Part shown: one piece after another, positions 43,986 through 52,661 of the stretch
Layout: each line of letters starts with the position of its first letter
Numbering within the stretch: the stretch's first letter is position 1
Assembly (NCBI RefSeq): GCF_000020365.1
Contig: NC_012108.1
Location: 2,294,001-2,358,000, forward strand
Origin: Desulforapulum autotrophicum HRM2
Lineage (GTDB): Bacteria > Desulfobacterota > Desulfobacteria > Desulfobacterales > Desulfobacteraceae
Length of the DNA: 64,000 nt
Direction of reading: 5' to 3'
Translations under genes and position numbers: made by a program
The notes under the pieces: model-generated
The model's database searches: none
What the model was told of the DNA's origin: nothing
What the model saw: the letters and a program-made list of their open reading frames with translations, nothing else

Positions 43986-45797
43986 ATGAAAAGAAGTTTA
44001 AAGAAAAAACCATCCAACCGCATCAACAAAGCACAATTCACAGACTGGCTGAACACGGCTATTCCCTTCAGTGTATGGCGGTGGAGCAATAAAAAGCACG
44101 TCATTGAAGCACGTGATTACATATTCAAGGAAATCGGAGAGGAGTATCGATACTCAAGGGCCAAAGCCAAGGACATGGACATGCTCTTGGTATTCCTGGT
44201 CAATCTCTGGGTCGGCTTCTGCGTCGGTTGTCCTATTCAGATATCCCTCAATAAAAACAAATATTCCAAGAATGATGTCTTTGGCAAGGTCTTTTTTACC
44301 TATGATAGAACCATTCGTATTCTAAACCAACTGGAGAGGAGAGGCTATCTTCAACTCAGCATTGGCTATTTTACGACAGAGGATAAAAAAGAAACCCGTA
44401 TCTGGGGCACAGAGAAGTTGATAAGGCTTTTTGTTGAAGATTATCATTTTCAGCCCGTGGGTGATGTTTTCACCAGAGAACCAGAAAACCTCGTTCAACT
44501 GCGAGAAGAAAAAACAAGGAAGATTCTGAACAAAAAAACAGGCAAAACAAGAACCGTCAAATATTCTATCCCAGTGGAATATGAAGATACTGACGCAATA
44601 CTGATGATGAAGGAAAGACTGACAAAATACAATACCCTGGCTAATGAACACTGCGTCACAGTTAAACTTCAAGAACAAGATTTAGTGTCACCAAATATTT
44701 TAATCGACAATATTCTGAGAGGTTTAGTCTCTGGTTCGATACAGGTTGTAAAGTCAGAACTTCAATTCAAAGATCCCACTGAGAATAAATTATACACAGA
44801 GAAACCTTATAACTCAAGCATCTCAGATTCAGTAAGAACTCCAGGATTATCAGTATTCTCTGATATACCAGGACTCCAGATTACCAGTATTGGTTATAAA
44901 CACAACATCTACCCAACACTACAGGATAAGGATGATACAGTAGAACTCTATGATATAGATTCACTTCTTCCTTCCATAACTCATACCTTATACAGCCAGC
45001 AATGGCGCACCTATCAGCCTGAAACGGCACTTTTTTTGTATCTGTTTTACATGAAAAAGTTATTCAACCTACTTAAATTTCAGGGAAGGACCAAGGATAT
45101 CAGGGATATGAAGCGGAAAAAATTGTTCAAGGCGACTCGTCCATTGGCTGACTTCGGGATACGCCATCTGGAGTTTGAAATCAAAAAGAAATCCCTCCAC
45201 CGAGTTTTCAACCGTGGTTCTCTGGATTTTGACAAAGGAGGTAGAGGCTATGGTGGTTTTTACCAGGGGATACCTGATTCTGTGAGAAAGCGTATCTTAA
45301 TCAATGGCCATGAAACCGTTGAATATGATTATTCCGGCCTACACATCAGGATGCTCTACCACCAGTTGGGATTGGAATTTACCGGAGACCCTTACCTTGT
45401 CGGAGATAATTCCCTTCGTGATGAATACAAAAAAGTTGCTCTAATCAGCATTAACGCCAAACGGAAGGGAGCCCATGTAGCGGTCCGAGACGCTCTGAAA
45501 GATGAAGGTTTCGCTATCGCAGATGACTTGGGTGCCGTCCAGGGCTTGATGAAGGATTTCCAAGTCCGCCACGTGCCGATTAAAGAGTTCCTGTTCTCCG
45601 GCGTTGGCATCGACCTTCAGAACAAAGACAGCAAAATTATGGATGCCATTTTGACAGAACTCCATGAACGCGGGATTACTGGCTTACCCATACATGACAG
45701 CGTAATTGTTGAGAAAGAACACGCAGACCTATTGGAAAAATTGATGATAGAAAAATACCGAGAGCATATGAGGGGATTCGACCCTGTTGTAAAATAG
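43986..45797 (+). CDS. Family-A DNA polymerase-like replication protein
   Basis: 603-aa protein. The C-terminal part has EYDYSGLHIRMLYHQ (about residue 447, like polymerase motif A), a basic helix RDEYKKVALISINAKR (possible motif B), and GLPIHDSVIV (about residue 566, motif C, with the catalytic HD). The N-terminal 330 residues are not recognised; a winged-helix-like YDRTIRILNQLERRGYLQL is seen. No exonuclease domain is present. Similar short polymerases occur on plasmids, phages and transposons. A role in island replication is inferred. AAGGAG precedes the ATG. Confidence 0.6.
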   Translation: MKRSLKKKPSNRINKAQFTDWLNTAIPFSVWRWSNKKHVIEARDYIFKEIGEEYRYSRAKAKDMDMLLVFLVNLWVGFCVGCPIQISLNKNKYSKNDVFGKVFFTYDRTIRILNQLERRGYLQLSIGYFTTEDKKETRIWGTEKLIRLFVEDYHFQPVGDVFTREPENLVQLREEKTRKILNKKTGKTRTVKYSIPVEYEDTDAILMMKERLTKYNTLANEHCVTVKLQEQDLVSPNILIDNILRGLVSGSIQVVKSELQFKDPTENKLYTEKPYNSSISDSVRTPGLSVFSDIPGLQITSIGYKHNIYPTLQDKDDTVELYDIDSLLPSITHTLYSQQWRTYQPETALFLYLFYMKKLFNLLKFQGRTKDIRDMKRKKLFKATRPLADFGIRHLEFEIKKKSLHRVFNRGSLDFDKGGRGYGGFYQGIPDSVRKRILINGHETVEYDYSGLHIRMLYHQLGLEFTGDPYLVGDNSLRDEYKKVALISINAKRKGAHVAVRDALKDEGFAIADDLGAVQGLMKDFQVRHVPIKEFLFSGVGIDLQNKDSKIMDAILTELHERGITGLPIHDSVIVEKEHADLLEKLMIEKYREHMRGFDPVVK

Positions 45798-46587
45798 CTT
45801 GAGCTGCCCGGTAAAGGGGACAAGTTGTGGTAATTCAAACCGGAGAATAATTCCCCAGGGTCATCCCAGAAGATCTTTCCAGTAGTTTCGATAGGTCTTG
45901 CTTCAGAAGGTCCCATCCTGTGGTGTTGGTCCTGGAGAACTCCCAGCGTAGGATTTATCATCCAGTACCACCGACCGGCATCCTGGCCCAATACATTGAG
46001 GGCTTCATGGTAAAGCCCATAGATGCGCTATAATTCCATTTTAAGGGCCGATCCTTCTACGGCAGACAATGACATTGGTCTAATCATAAAACGCCATAAA
46101 TCGAAGAATAATGGGCTAAAATAGAGCAATTTATTAAATATTAGCCATATAAGGCCACAACTACCGAATATTGGACTTAAGACCCCAAAAAGCGACTATC
46201 CCTTCTTCAACTCATTCCAGTTTGGTGTTTCCACGTGGAAACACTTGGGTATCTCGGAGACAGACTTTGTTTGCTTTATTTCTCGGAGCTATGATCTGAA
46301 GCACCTGTCGTTGCCAGAATACCGACTTGCTGATGATAAAGATTCAACTTCAAAAAAGTTTCCACGTGGAAACCCTAACACAATTTCAAGCTGGTGATGC
46401 TGATGTTGATACAGGAACAATCAGTTTCCGCAACACGATCATTATATAAGGTGTATCTCCTGGCTGAAAAGAAGTTTCCTCGTGGAAACAAATTCCAGTA
46501 TCCCCTTGTCAACGAAGCAAAATTATGGTGATATAGATTCCGTTAAAAAAGTTTCCTCATGGAAACCCATGACACAGGAGAGGGGAA
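45798..46587. promoter_or_regulatory. Control region with four 16-bp palindromes
   Basis: About 790 bp without a gene. GTTTCCACGTGGAAAC occurs at 46227-46242 and 46358-46373, and GTTTCCTCGTGGAAAC and GTTTCCTCATGGAAAC at 46474-46489 and 46551-46566. The first copy extends to a perfect 18-bp palindrome. The last copy lies 21 bp before the next gene. They resemble parS (TGTTTCACGTGAAACA) but with one extra base pair on each side of CACGTG. Confidence 0.8.
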
Positions 46588-48816
46588 TTGATAACCAAAG
46601 ACAACTATCTCGAAATAGGTCATGTTAATTGTACTGAATGCAAAACGGCTCTGGACTGGAATGCTGTGGATTCAGCCGCAAGAGAATATGGTCTTGTTAC
46701 TTTAGTGAAAAGAGATGGGGGGGGCTATTTCGGCATCACATGCCCACTTTGCTTAAAAACAACTTTGCATCAAGCAGATGTTTATATAATCAAAAAAATG
46801 TTATCTGGCGAATTCATATATTGTCCGGAAGGTAAATACCCAAACTTTGATTTTTTTGGTCATTTCGGATACTTTTCAAATTTTAATTTAGACTTGTCCA
46901 ATGCTCTAAAATTCCACCAAAGACTCCATTATAATTTTCAACGTATACCTGGATATATATCGTTTCATAGAGTTGATGAATATGGTAGAGATAAATCAAT
47001 ACCGGCAACATTCGTAGGAAAAGCCAATGTAGATTATTGTTCATTGATCAACAACTATTATGCAATCGGACCCATTGCAGAGATTCAAATTTTTTTGAAG
47101 GATTTCAAGGATGAATTGATACTTGATCAGCATCAATCTTTTTTCAAAGAAACTGAACACGATAATATAATCAAAATATCCCAACGCATTGAAAATAAAA
47201 CTGGGTCAAAGGTCTTTAATCGATTTATCATTGGTGATCCAATATTTGCATACATAAATAAATATTGTCACAAGTATGATAAGGAAACGAATAGAAAAAT
47301 CCGTGAGCGCACTTTTAAAAGAGTTAGAAATGATCGTCAATACAAAGGGTTAAAAGAATTAAAGGAAATGTATAAGAGAATAAATGAGAGGCCAATTTTT
47401 CCCGATACTTTTCAACATAATATCTCAAAAAATTACGATCTGCTTGATATCCTCACTATTCCTGATCAAGCTTGGGCCTATCCAATGTATTTACACTCAA
47501 ATAGAAAATTTACCCAGAAGGATGCAAAAGCCTCTTTTTTACCAAAACCTTTTGGAACACTAATTAAGCAACCAGATTTTGAATCTATAACAGATAACAT
47601 ATGGAAAGAGCTTAACAAGGACCATATTCAAGATCTTCTGTCCATGATGTCTGAAAATTTCATCGAAGAGTACATTCAATTAATGAAGAGGATTGATTGT
47701 ACTTTTAAATGTGTATGGGAATTAAAAGAAAAATATCTAATTAAATTGTGTGATGCCGTTCAATCAAAAAGGAAAAGAGCAGAATTTAAAATAGAGCAAA
47801 CTAACCGTAAAATAGAACAAATTGAAAAAATACAAAAAAATTATTCTAAACTGAAAGACATCATTTCTAATGATTATGAAATAAATAAAATCAAAGAAAC
47901 GTTGATCAACTATTATAAAACGAATATGGTTGATATATGCTTACTGATTGGCGATACAGGGACAGGAAAGGAATTGTTTGCTAAAGCTGTTCATCAAATC
48001 AGTGGTAGGAAGGGGAATTTTGTTGCCGTAAATTGCGCTTCAACATCTGAATTATTTGACAGCAAATTTTTCGGACACCAGAAGGGTTCTTTTACTAATG
48101 CCAATAAAGATAGGATTGGAGTTTTTGAACAAGCTAATGGAGGAACAATATTTTTAGATGAAATAGGCGAATTAGACTTAAAAGATCAACCCAAATTTTT
48201 GCGAGTCCTTCAAGAAAGAGAAGTCACACCAGTTGGTGAAAACACTCCCAGAAAAATTGATTTTTTATTAGTTTCTGCAACAAATAGAAATTTAAAAGAA
48301 ATGGTGGATCAAGGCAAATTCAGAGAAGATTTGTATCATAGAATAAACTCTCCGATTATCAGAATTCCAGCTCTTAGAAAGCGTAGAGAGGACATTGCTA
48401 TACTGACAAGGTATTTTATTGATAAATTTGATATAGCGCGTAGCAATGACTTGAAATTAGACCAACTTGAAATAGATGATGAATGTATCCAGGAGTTAAA
48501 ACGACTTCCTTGGTTTGGTAATGTAAGAGAACTTGAAAATTCATGTAAAATGGTTGTTGTGCTCCGCTTAGCATCAAACGATAGATCTAAAATTAATTTT
48601 TCAGAATTTGAGATTAATGAAAGTGTGACAACAAAACCGAGTGCCAACAAATTAGAAAATAAAAAAAAGAAACCTCTACCCGGCAATACAAAAATCACCC
48701 CTGAAGAAGTAAAACAGGCCATGGAGAATAATAATGGTAATAAAACCAAGGCTGCTGCCGAATTAGGGGTCACCTACCACACCGTTCTTCGTAACTGCAA
48801 AAAACTCGGCATATAA
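46588..48816 (+). CDS. Sigma-54-type AAA+ activator with variant loop
   Basis: 742-aa protein. The N-terminus has CTECKTALDW and CPLCLKTTL, a possible zinc ribbon, then about 400 residues not recognised. The AAA+ domain starts near residue 440, with Walker A GDTGTGKE, ANGGTIFLDEIGELD, and SATNRNLKEM. The GAFTGA loop reads GSFTNA. A Fis-type helix-turn-helix is at the end (NKTKAAAELGVTYHTVLRNCKKLG). The start is a TTG five bases after AGGGG. A sigma-54-type promoter and repeated upstream sites lie just downstream, before the ParB-methyltransferase gene. Confidence 0.82.
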   Translation: MITKDNYLEIGHVNCTECKTALDWNAVDSAAREYGLVTLVKRDGGGYFGITCPLCLKTTLHQADVYIIKKMLSGEFIYCPEGKYPNFDFFGHFGYFSNFNLDLSNALKFHQRLHYNFQRIPGYISFHRVDEYGRDKSIPATFVGKANVDYCSLINNYYAIGPIAEIQIFLKDFKDELILDQHQSFFKETEHDNIIKISQRIENKTGSKVFNRFIIGDPIFAYINKYCHKYDKETNRKIRERTFKRVRNDRQYKGLKELKEMYKRINERPIFPDTFQHNISKNYDLLDILTIPDQAWAYPMYLHSNRKFTQKDAKASFLPKPFGTLIKQPDFESITDNIWKELNKDHIQDLLSMMSENFIEEYIQLMKRIDCTFKCVWELKEKYLIKLCDAVQSKRKRAEFKIEQTNRKIEQIEKIQKNYSKLKDIISNDYEINKIKETLINYYKTNMVDICLLIGDTGTGKELFAKAVHQISGRKGNFVAVNCASTSELFDSKFFGHQKGSFTNANKDRIGVFEQANGGTIFLDEIGELDLKDQPKFLRVLQEREVTPVGENTPRKIDFLLVSATNRNLKEMVDQGKFREDLYHRINSPIIRIPALRKRREDIAILTRYFIDKFDIARSNDLKLDQLEIDDECIQELKRLPWFGNVRELENSCKMVVVLRLASNDRSKINFSEFEINESVTTKPSANKLENKKKKPLPGNTKITPEEVKQAMENNNGNKTKAAAELGVTYHTVLRNCKKLGI

Positions 48817-48828
48817 TCCCACCCTAAC

Positions 48829-48890
48829 ATTCAATATTACATTCAACTTTGTACTATTAAATTCAATATTACATTCAACTCGAATGTAAT
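48829..48890. promoter_or_regulatory. Repeated upstream activator sites
   Basis: A 20-bp sequence at 48829-48848 recurs exactly at 48861-48880 (32-bp spacing). Its ATTACATTC half is mirrored by GAATGTAAT at 48882-48890. Centred about 120-180 bp before the expected sigma-54 start, these look like enhancer sites. Confidence 0.65.
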
Positions 48891-48981
48891 AGCAAACCCC
48901 ACCTTTAGCCCCTCCAAGCAAACGCAATAAAACTGATTAATATCAATGATATAAGATAAATTTTATTTTATTTCCCTCCTT

Positions 48982-48996
48982 TGGCACCCCTCTTGT
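48982..48996 (+). promoter_or_regulatory. Sigma-54-type promoter
   Basis: TGGCAC, five bases, then TTGT: the -24/-12 layout of sigma-54 promoters, with GT in place of the usual GC at -12. Expected start near 49008, upstream of the ParB-methyltransferase gene. Confidence 0.7.
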
Positions 48997-49075
48997 AATA
49001 GTCCATATACAAGTGCGCACTAAAACAAACAAAAACGGGCCGGCCCAAAACTTATTTAAAGAAGGGAGACAAACA

Positions 49076-50668
49076 ATGAAAGACCTAAAAGTGAAGACCA
49101 TTAAAGAGCTTAACGTCAACTCGTTAACCAGAAACCCCAATCACCCGAGAAAGGAAGTGGGAGACCTTACAAAACTTACTCTCAGCATCCGCCATGAAGG
49201 CATCTTGACACCACCCGTAGTCGCCAAAGTCGGTGAGAATACCTACCAGCCCATCGACGGTGACCGCAGATTAGAAGTTGCAAAAGCCCTCGGTTATGAA
49301 TCGTTAACCTGTGTGGTATACGAGGGGCTGACCGAAGCAGAAATCGCTCAGAAATCCTACATCCTGAATGTAGAGCGCAATCAGCTGAACAACATTGAAC
49401 GTGCCCTACATATCAAGAAAATGAAAGATGAATTCGGATACAGCCACGATGAGCTTGAAATCCTCGGTTATGGCTCTAAGGGTCAGACATCCAAACTCCT
49501 TAGCCTTCTGGATCTGCCTGAAGAGATACAGGGCAATCTCATAAACGGAGAATTGACCAAAGCCCACTGTATTGAGCTAAGTAAGATTAAAGATACCAAA
49601 CAGATGCTCAGGACCGCGAAATTGGCAATCGAAAATGACTGGTCTTCCAAGAAGGTGGGAAACACTGTTGAACGCCTGAAAAGGAATACCAACAAGGCTG
49701 CTAAAAAGGAAATCCCAGCAAATGTTCCCGCTCAGGGTGTCCCAGGTGTCTACTTTAAGGATGCCAAGGACATGGCCGAGCTGCCGAAGGAGTCTGTAGG
49801 ACTCGTCTTGACCAGCCCTCCATACTTCAACGGAATGGAATATGAACTGGGATTCACCTACGATGAGCACCTGGAAAACGTTAAAGGTGTCCTGGCTGAA
49901 AGTGCCAGAGTCCTGGTAAAGGGTGGCATCCTGGCTCTGAATGTGGCGGATATTACGAACTTCAAGGGCAAAAATGGCACAGATAATCGCTCTCGGATTC
50001 AGCCGATGCTGCACTTCTACAACTTATGCCTGAGGAAACATGGCTTCCACCTCCAGGATGAAATCATCTGGGTGAAGGACTCCAACTCATTCACCCAGGA
50101 CGATGCAGTCAACTATACCGACAAAACGGTTCACACCCAGTACCGTATCGTAGATCGGCATGAGCCTATCTACATTTTCAAGAAAAAAGGAGACAGGCCT
50201 ATACCTTCGGATGAAAACATCATCCTTCAGTCCCGCATCTCGAAGGAAGAATGGAAGGTCTACGCTCCCAGCGCCTGGCAAATCAGCCCAGCTCCGAGGA
50301 ACCAGGGGCACCCGAATGCCTTCCCCGATGAGTTGGCCAGAAGGATTATCAGGATGTACTCCTTCGTCGGCGATACGGTTCTTGATCCCTTCCTGGGAAG
50401 CGGTACCACAGTCAAGGTCGCCAGGGAGCTGGACCGGGACGGAGTTGGTTATGAAAGGGACCTCCGCTACAAGGCTGCCATCATGAGGAAACTCGGGGTA
50501 GCCGAGGTAGAAGAACGGCAGGAGCCTGTATCGGATTTCGCTGCTCGTCAACTTGAGGAGCTTGAGGCCAACCAGCCTGGCAAACCCAAGGTCGAAATCA
50601 TGGCATCGAAGGGGATGATGGAAGCAGTATCGGAAATGCGAAAAGAAAAAAAAATGACAGCCGCCTAA
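49076..50668 (+). CDS. ParB-domain / DNA methyltransferase fusion
   Basis: 530-aa protein. Residues about 1-110 form a ParB/sulfiredoxin-like N-domain (NPNHPRKEVGDLTKLTLSI, then QPIDGDRRLEVAKALG), followed by a helix-turn-helix-like helical region. The second half is a methyltransferase with TSPPYF (motif IV of the N4-cytosine type) and DPFLGSGTT (motif I). The order TSPPY before DPFLGSG is the beta-class order. ATG 49076 follows GGGAGAC; the frame is open from 49013. Possibly controlled by the adjacent activator. Target sequence unknown. Confidence 0.82.
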   Translation: MKDLKVKTIKELNVNSLTRNPNHPRKEVGDLTKLTLSIRHEGILTPPVVAKVGENTYQPIDGDRRLEVAKALGYESLTCVVYEGLTEAEIAQKSYILNVERNQLNNIERALHIKKMKDEFGYSHDELEILGYGSKGQTSKLLSLLDLPEEIQGNLINGELTKAHCIELSKIKDTKQMLRTAKLAIENDWSSKKVGNTVERLKRNTNKAAKKEIPANVPAQGVPGVYFKDAKDMAELPKESVGLVLTSPPYFNGMEYELGFTYDEHLENVKGVLAESARVLVKGGILALNVADITNFKGKNGTDNRSRIQPMLHFYNLCLRKHGFHLQDEIIWVKDSNSFTQDDAVNYTDKTVHTQYRIVDRHEPIYIFKKKGDRPIPSDENIILQSRISKEEWKVYAPSAWQISPAPRNQGHPNAFPDELARRIIRMYSFVGDTVLDPFLGSGTTVKVARELDRDGVGYERDLRYKAAIMRKLGVAEVEERQEPVSDFAARQLEELEANQPGKPKVEIMASKGMMEAVSEMRKEKKMTAA

Positions 50669-50729
50669 ACCATAACGAGGGGCGGGGGATTCCAAATCCT
50701 CTGCTCCTTCTGAAACGGAGGATTGACAA

Positions 50730-50936
50730 GTGTCTTCAAAGCACTGTGCCCAAGATGTGCCCAAAAAGAGATTGTACTCGATCAAAGAGTTGGTCTCCCT
50801 GATCGGCGCAACCGAATGGTTCTGGCGGAGTCAAATCTGGGACGGTGAGCTTGCTTATGTCCAGGTCGGGCGGAAACAGTTCATCGACTACCAGGATATT
50901 GAAACCTTTATAAATAAAAATAAACATAGCAACTGA
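50730..50936 (+). CDS. Probable excisionase (small helix-turn-helix protein)
   Basis: 68-aa protein. LYSIKELVSLIGATEWFWRSQIWDGELAYVQVGRKQFIDYQDIETFI is the MerR-like winged helix of excisionases. Start is GTG, preceded by GGAGGA. Its place two genes before the integrase supports a role as directionality factor for the island. Confidence 0.75.
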   Translation: MSSKHCAQDVPKKRLYSIKELVSLIGATEWFWRSQIWDGELAYVQVGRKQFIDYQDIETFINKNKHSN

Positions 50937-50952
50937 AATAAGGAGATCTAAA

Positions 50953-51273
50953 ATGATTATTAAACTTAAAAATACCGAAACAGGCAAGGTAACAACCTGC
51001 AAATTGAGTACGAGAAACCTAATTTATACGGAAACCGAATATCGGTTTGAAGTTTTTCAAACCTTGAGAATTATGGCTGGATCAAAAATTAAATATGAAG
51101 GATCCACCGTGCCTGGTTACGAGTATACACCTATACTGCTCAAACCGAAACAAATAGAAAATGCATTAGGTAATATTGGCGATAGAGGTGAACCTGGAGG
51201 CATAAAGTCTTTACAAAAAGCTCTGCAAGAGCTTCAGGTGAAAGCGAAAGAAGTTCCTGAACTTCCTTTATAA
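50953..51273 (+). CDS. Hypothetical island protein
   Basis: 106-aa soluble protein without a recognised family. No cysteines beyond TTCKLS, and no signal peptide. AAGGAG lies seven bases before the ATG. It sits between the probable excisionase and the integrase, so it may be co-transcribed with the former. Confidence 0.6.
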   Translation: MIIKLKNTETGKVTTCKLSTRNLIYTETEYRFEVFQTLRIMAGSKIKYEGSTVPGYEYTPILLKPKQIENALGNIGDRGEPGGIKSLQKALQELQVKAKEVPELPL

Positions 51274-51293
51274 TAACTAATAAACCTTAAAAA

Positions 51294-51330
51294 AATGCCT
51301 CCGATACTAAACACCGGGGGCATTCTTAAT
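51294..51330 (+). terminator. Terminator-like hairpin before integrase
   Basis: AATGCCTCCG pairs with CGGGGGCATT (one G-U pair). The T-run is weak. A smaller GCTGAC/GTCAGC hairpin lies at 51381-51396. Confidence 0.45.
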
Positions 51331-51443
51331 TCCAAGACAATTAACCCTTAACAGATGGGAAAACAAAAATATTCAGCATGGGCTGACTAACGTCAGCAAC
51401 ATGCCCGCTATTTCTGCGCCCATCAAACCTAATGGAGGTAACA

Positions 51444-52526
51444 ATGGGAAGTTTATATCAAAGAGGTAACACCTGGTGGATCAAGTATTACAGGCAGGGG
51501 AAGTATTACCGGGAAAGTTCAGGCAGCACCAAAAAGATGGTAGCCAAAAAACTTTTAAGCAGAAGGGAGGGAGATATAGCAAAGGGCAAAACCCCTGGAG
51601 TTCAGTTTGACAAGATCTCATTTGAAGACCTGGCAGAGAATTTCCTGAGAGATTATAGGGTCAACCAGAAAAAGTCCCTGACCAAAGCCACAAGAAGCGT
51701 CAATCATTTATCCACTGCGTTTGAAAGGCTTGCAGTGCCACAAATTACCACACCGAGGATAAACGCCTTTATCGAAAGCCGAATCAATGAGGGTGCAGCC
51801 AACGCCACAATAAATAGAGAACTGGCGGCTCTTAAAAGGATGATGAACATTGGGGCACAACAAACACCACCAATGGTGGACAGGGTTCCCCACATACCCA
51901 TGCTGGAAGAAAATAACGTTCGGAAGGGCTTCTTTGAGCATGATGAATTCTTGGCATTGCGTGATGCCCTGCCAACCTACCTGAAAGGGCTTGTCACCTT
52001 TGCATACAAGTCCGGCTGGCGTGTATCTGAAATCACCGGCATGCAATGGTCCAATGTTGATCTTCCAAAGAGGATAGTATGGCTGGAAATCGGAACTACC
52101 AAAAACAAGGAAGGACGCACCATCTACCTTGATGACGAGCTGATGGATGTTTTCAATGCCCAGCGGGAAATACAGAAAAGGGGCCAACAGATTGTTCCCT
52201 ATATCTTCCCCAACCGCAATGGTGATGACAAAATCAAGGTTTTCCGAAGAGCATGGGTAACAGCTTGCCGCCAAGCAGGAATACCCAATCGGATTTTTCA
52301 TGACCTGAGGAGAACGGCTATCAGGAATATGGTTCGGTCAGGCATACCAGAGAGGGTGGCCATGATGATCTCAGGGCATAAGACAAGGTCTGTTTTTGAA
52401 CGCTATAACATTGTAAGCGAGGAGGACTTGATGATTGCTGCCAAGCAACAGGAAGTTTACCTAAAAACTCAGGTGGGCACAAATCCAGGCACAGTCATTA
52501 AAAAGGGCTTCCAGCGAAAATGCTGA
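51444..52526 (+). CDS. Tyrosine integrase of the island
   Basis: 360-aa phage-type recombinase. The catalytic set is readable: R in SGWRVSEI, HDLRR, H in ISGHKTRS, and Y in FERYN. The N-terminal part (YQRGNTWWIKYYRQGKYYRES) is a typical arm-binding domain. It ends 15 bp from the 3' end of the intact tRNA-Phe, as expected for a tRNA-targeting integrase. ATG 51444 is chosen because GGAGGT lies five bases upstream and contains the earlier in-frame ATG. The last codons lie inside the terminator hairpin. Confidence 0.93.
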   Translation: MGSLYQRGNTWWIKYYRQGKYYRESSGSTKKMVAKKLLSRREGDIAKGKTPGVQFDKISFEDLAENFLRDYRVNQKKSLTKATRSVNHLSTAFERLAVPQITTPRINAFIESRINEGAANATINRELAALKRMMNIGAQQTPPMVDRVPHIPMLEENNVRKGFFEHDEFLALRDALPTYLKGLVTFAYKSGWRVSEITGMQWSNVDLPKRIVWLEIGTTKNKEGRTIYLDDELMDVFNAQREIQKRGQQIVPYIFPNRNGDDKIKVFRRAWVTACRQAGIPNRIFHDLRRTAIRNMVRSGIPERVAMMISGHKTRSVFERYNIVSEEDLMIAAKQQEVYLKTQVGTNPGTVIKKGFQRKC

Positions 52527-52538
52527 AAGCCCTTTAAA
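52499..52538. terminator. Shared integrase / tRNA-Phe terminator
   Basis: GGGCTTCCAGC pairs with GCTGAAAGCCC (one mismatch), flanked by A-run on the left and TTT on the right. It can stop both the integrase transcript and, read on the minus strand with T5, the tRNA-Phe transcript. Confidence 0.7.
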
Positions 52539-52539
52539 A

Positions 52540-52587
52540 TCTGGTGCCCAGGAACAGAATCGAACTGCTGACACGGGGATTTTCAGT
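52540..52587 (-). repeat. attR: 3' part of intact tRNA-Phe
   Basis: 48 bp identical to 19882-19929. It is part of the complete tRNA-Phe gene. The match ends in the anticodon loop region. Confidence 0.95.
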
Positions 52588-52617
52588 CCCCTGCTCTACC
52601 GACTGAGCTACCTGGGC
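52542..52617 (-). tRNA. tRNA-Phe (GAA)
   Basis: The acceptor stem GCCCAGG/CCTGGGC closes, with an encoded CCA. Anticodon loop CTGAAAA gives GAA. Its 3' part is supplied by the integrated island. Confidence 0.97.
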
Positions 52618-52661
52618 ATACGTAAAAAACAAAGCGTTTATATGTAAATTAGCCTGGGCTG

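Larger units (their letters stand above)
19882..52587. mobile_element. tRNA-Phe-integrated genomic island (~32.7 kb)
   Basis: Bounded by 48-bp direct repeats of the tRNA-Phe 3' part. A tyrosine integrase lies 15 bp from the intact tRNA, with a probable excisionase upstream of it. Contents differ from the flanks: small accessory genes, a restriction-like operon, two further transposable elements, a polymerase-like gene, a ParB-methyltransferase gene. No relaxase, type IV coupling protein, capsid or terminase gene is recognised, so neither self-transfer nor a phage is supported. Excision between the repeats would restore a complete tRNA-Phe followed by its original terminator. Confidence 0.92.

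Noticed and set aside
45617-45991. 124-aa minus-strand ORF
   Set aside because: It runs antisense into the polymerase-like gene and has no clear start signal; at most a remnant.
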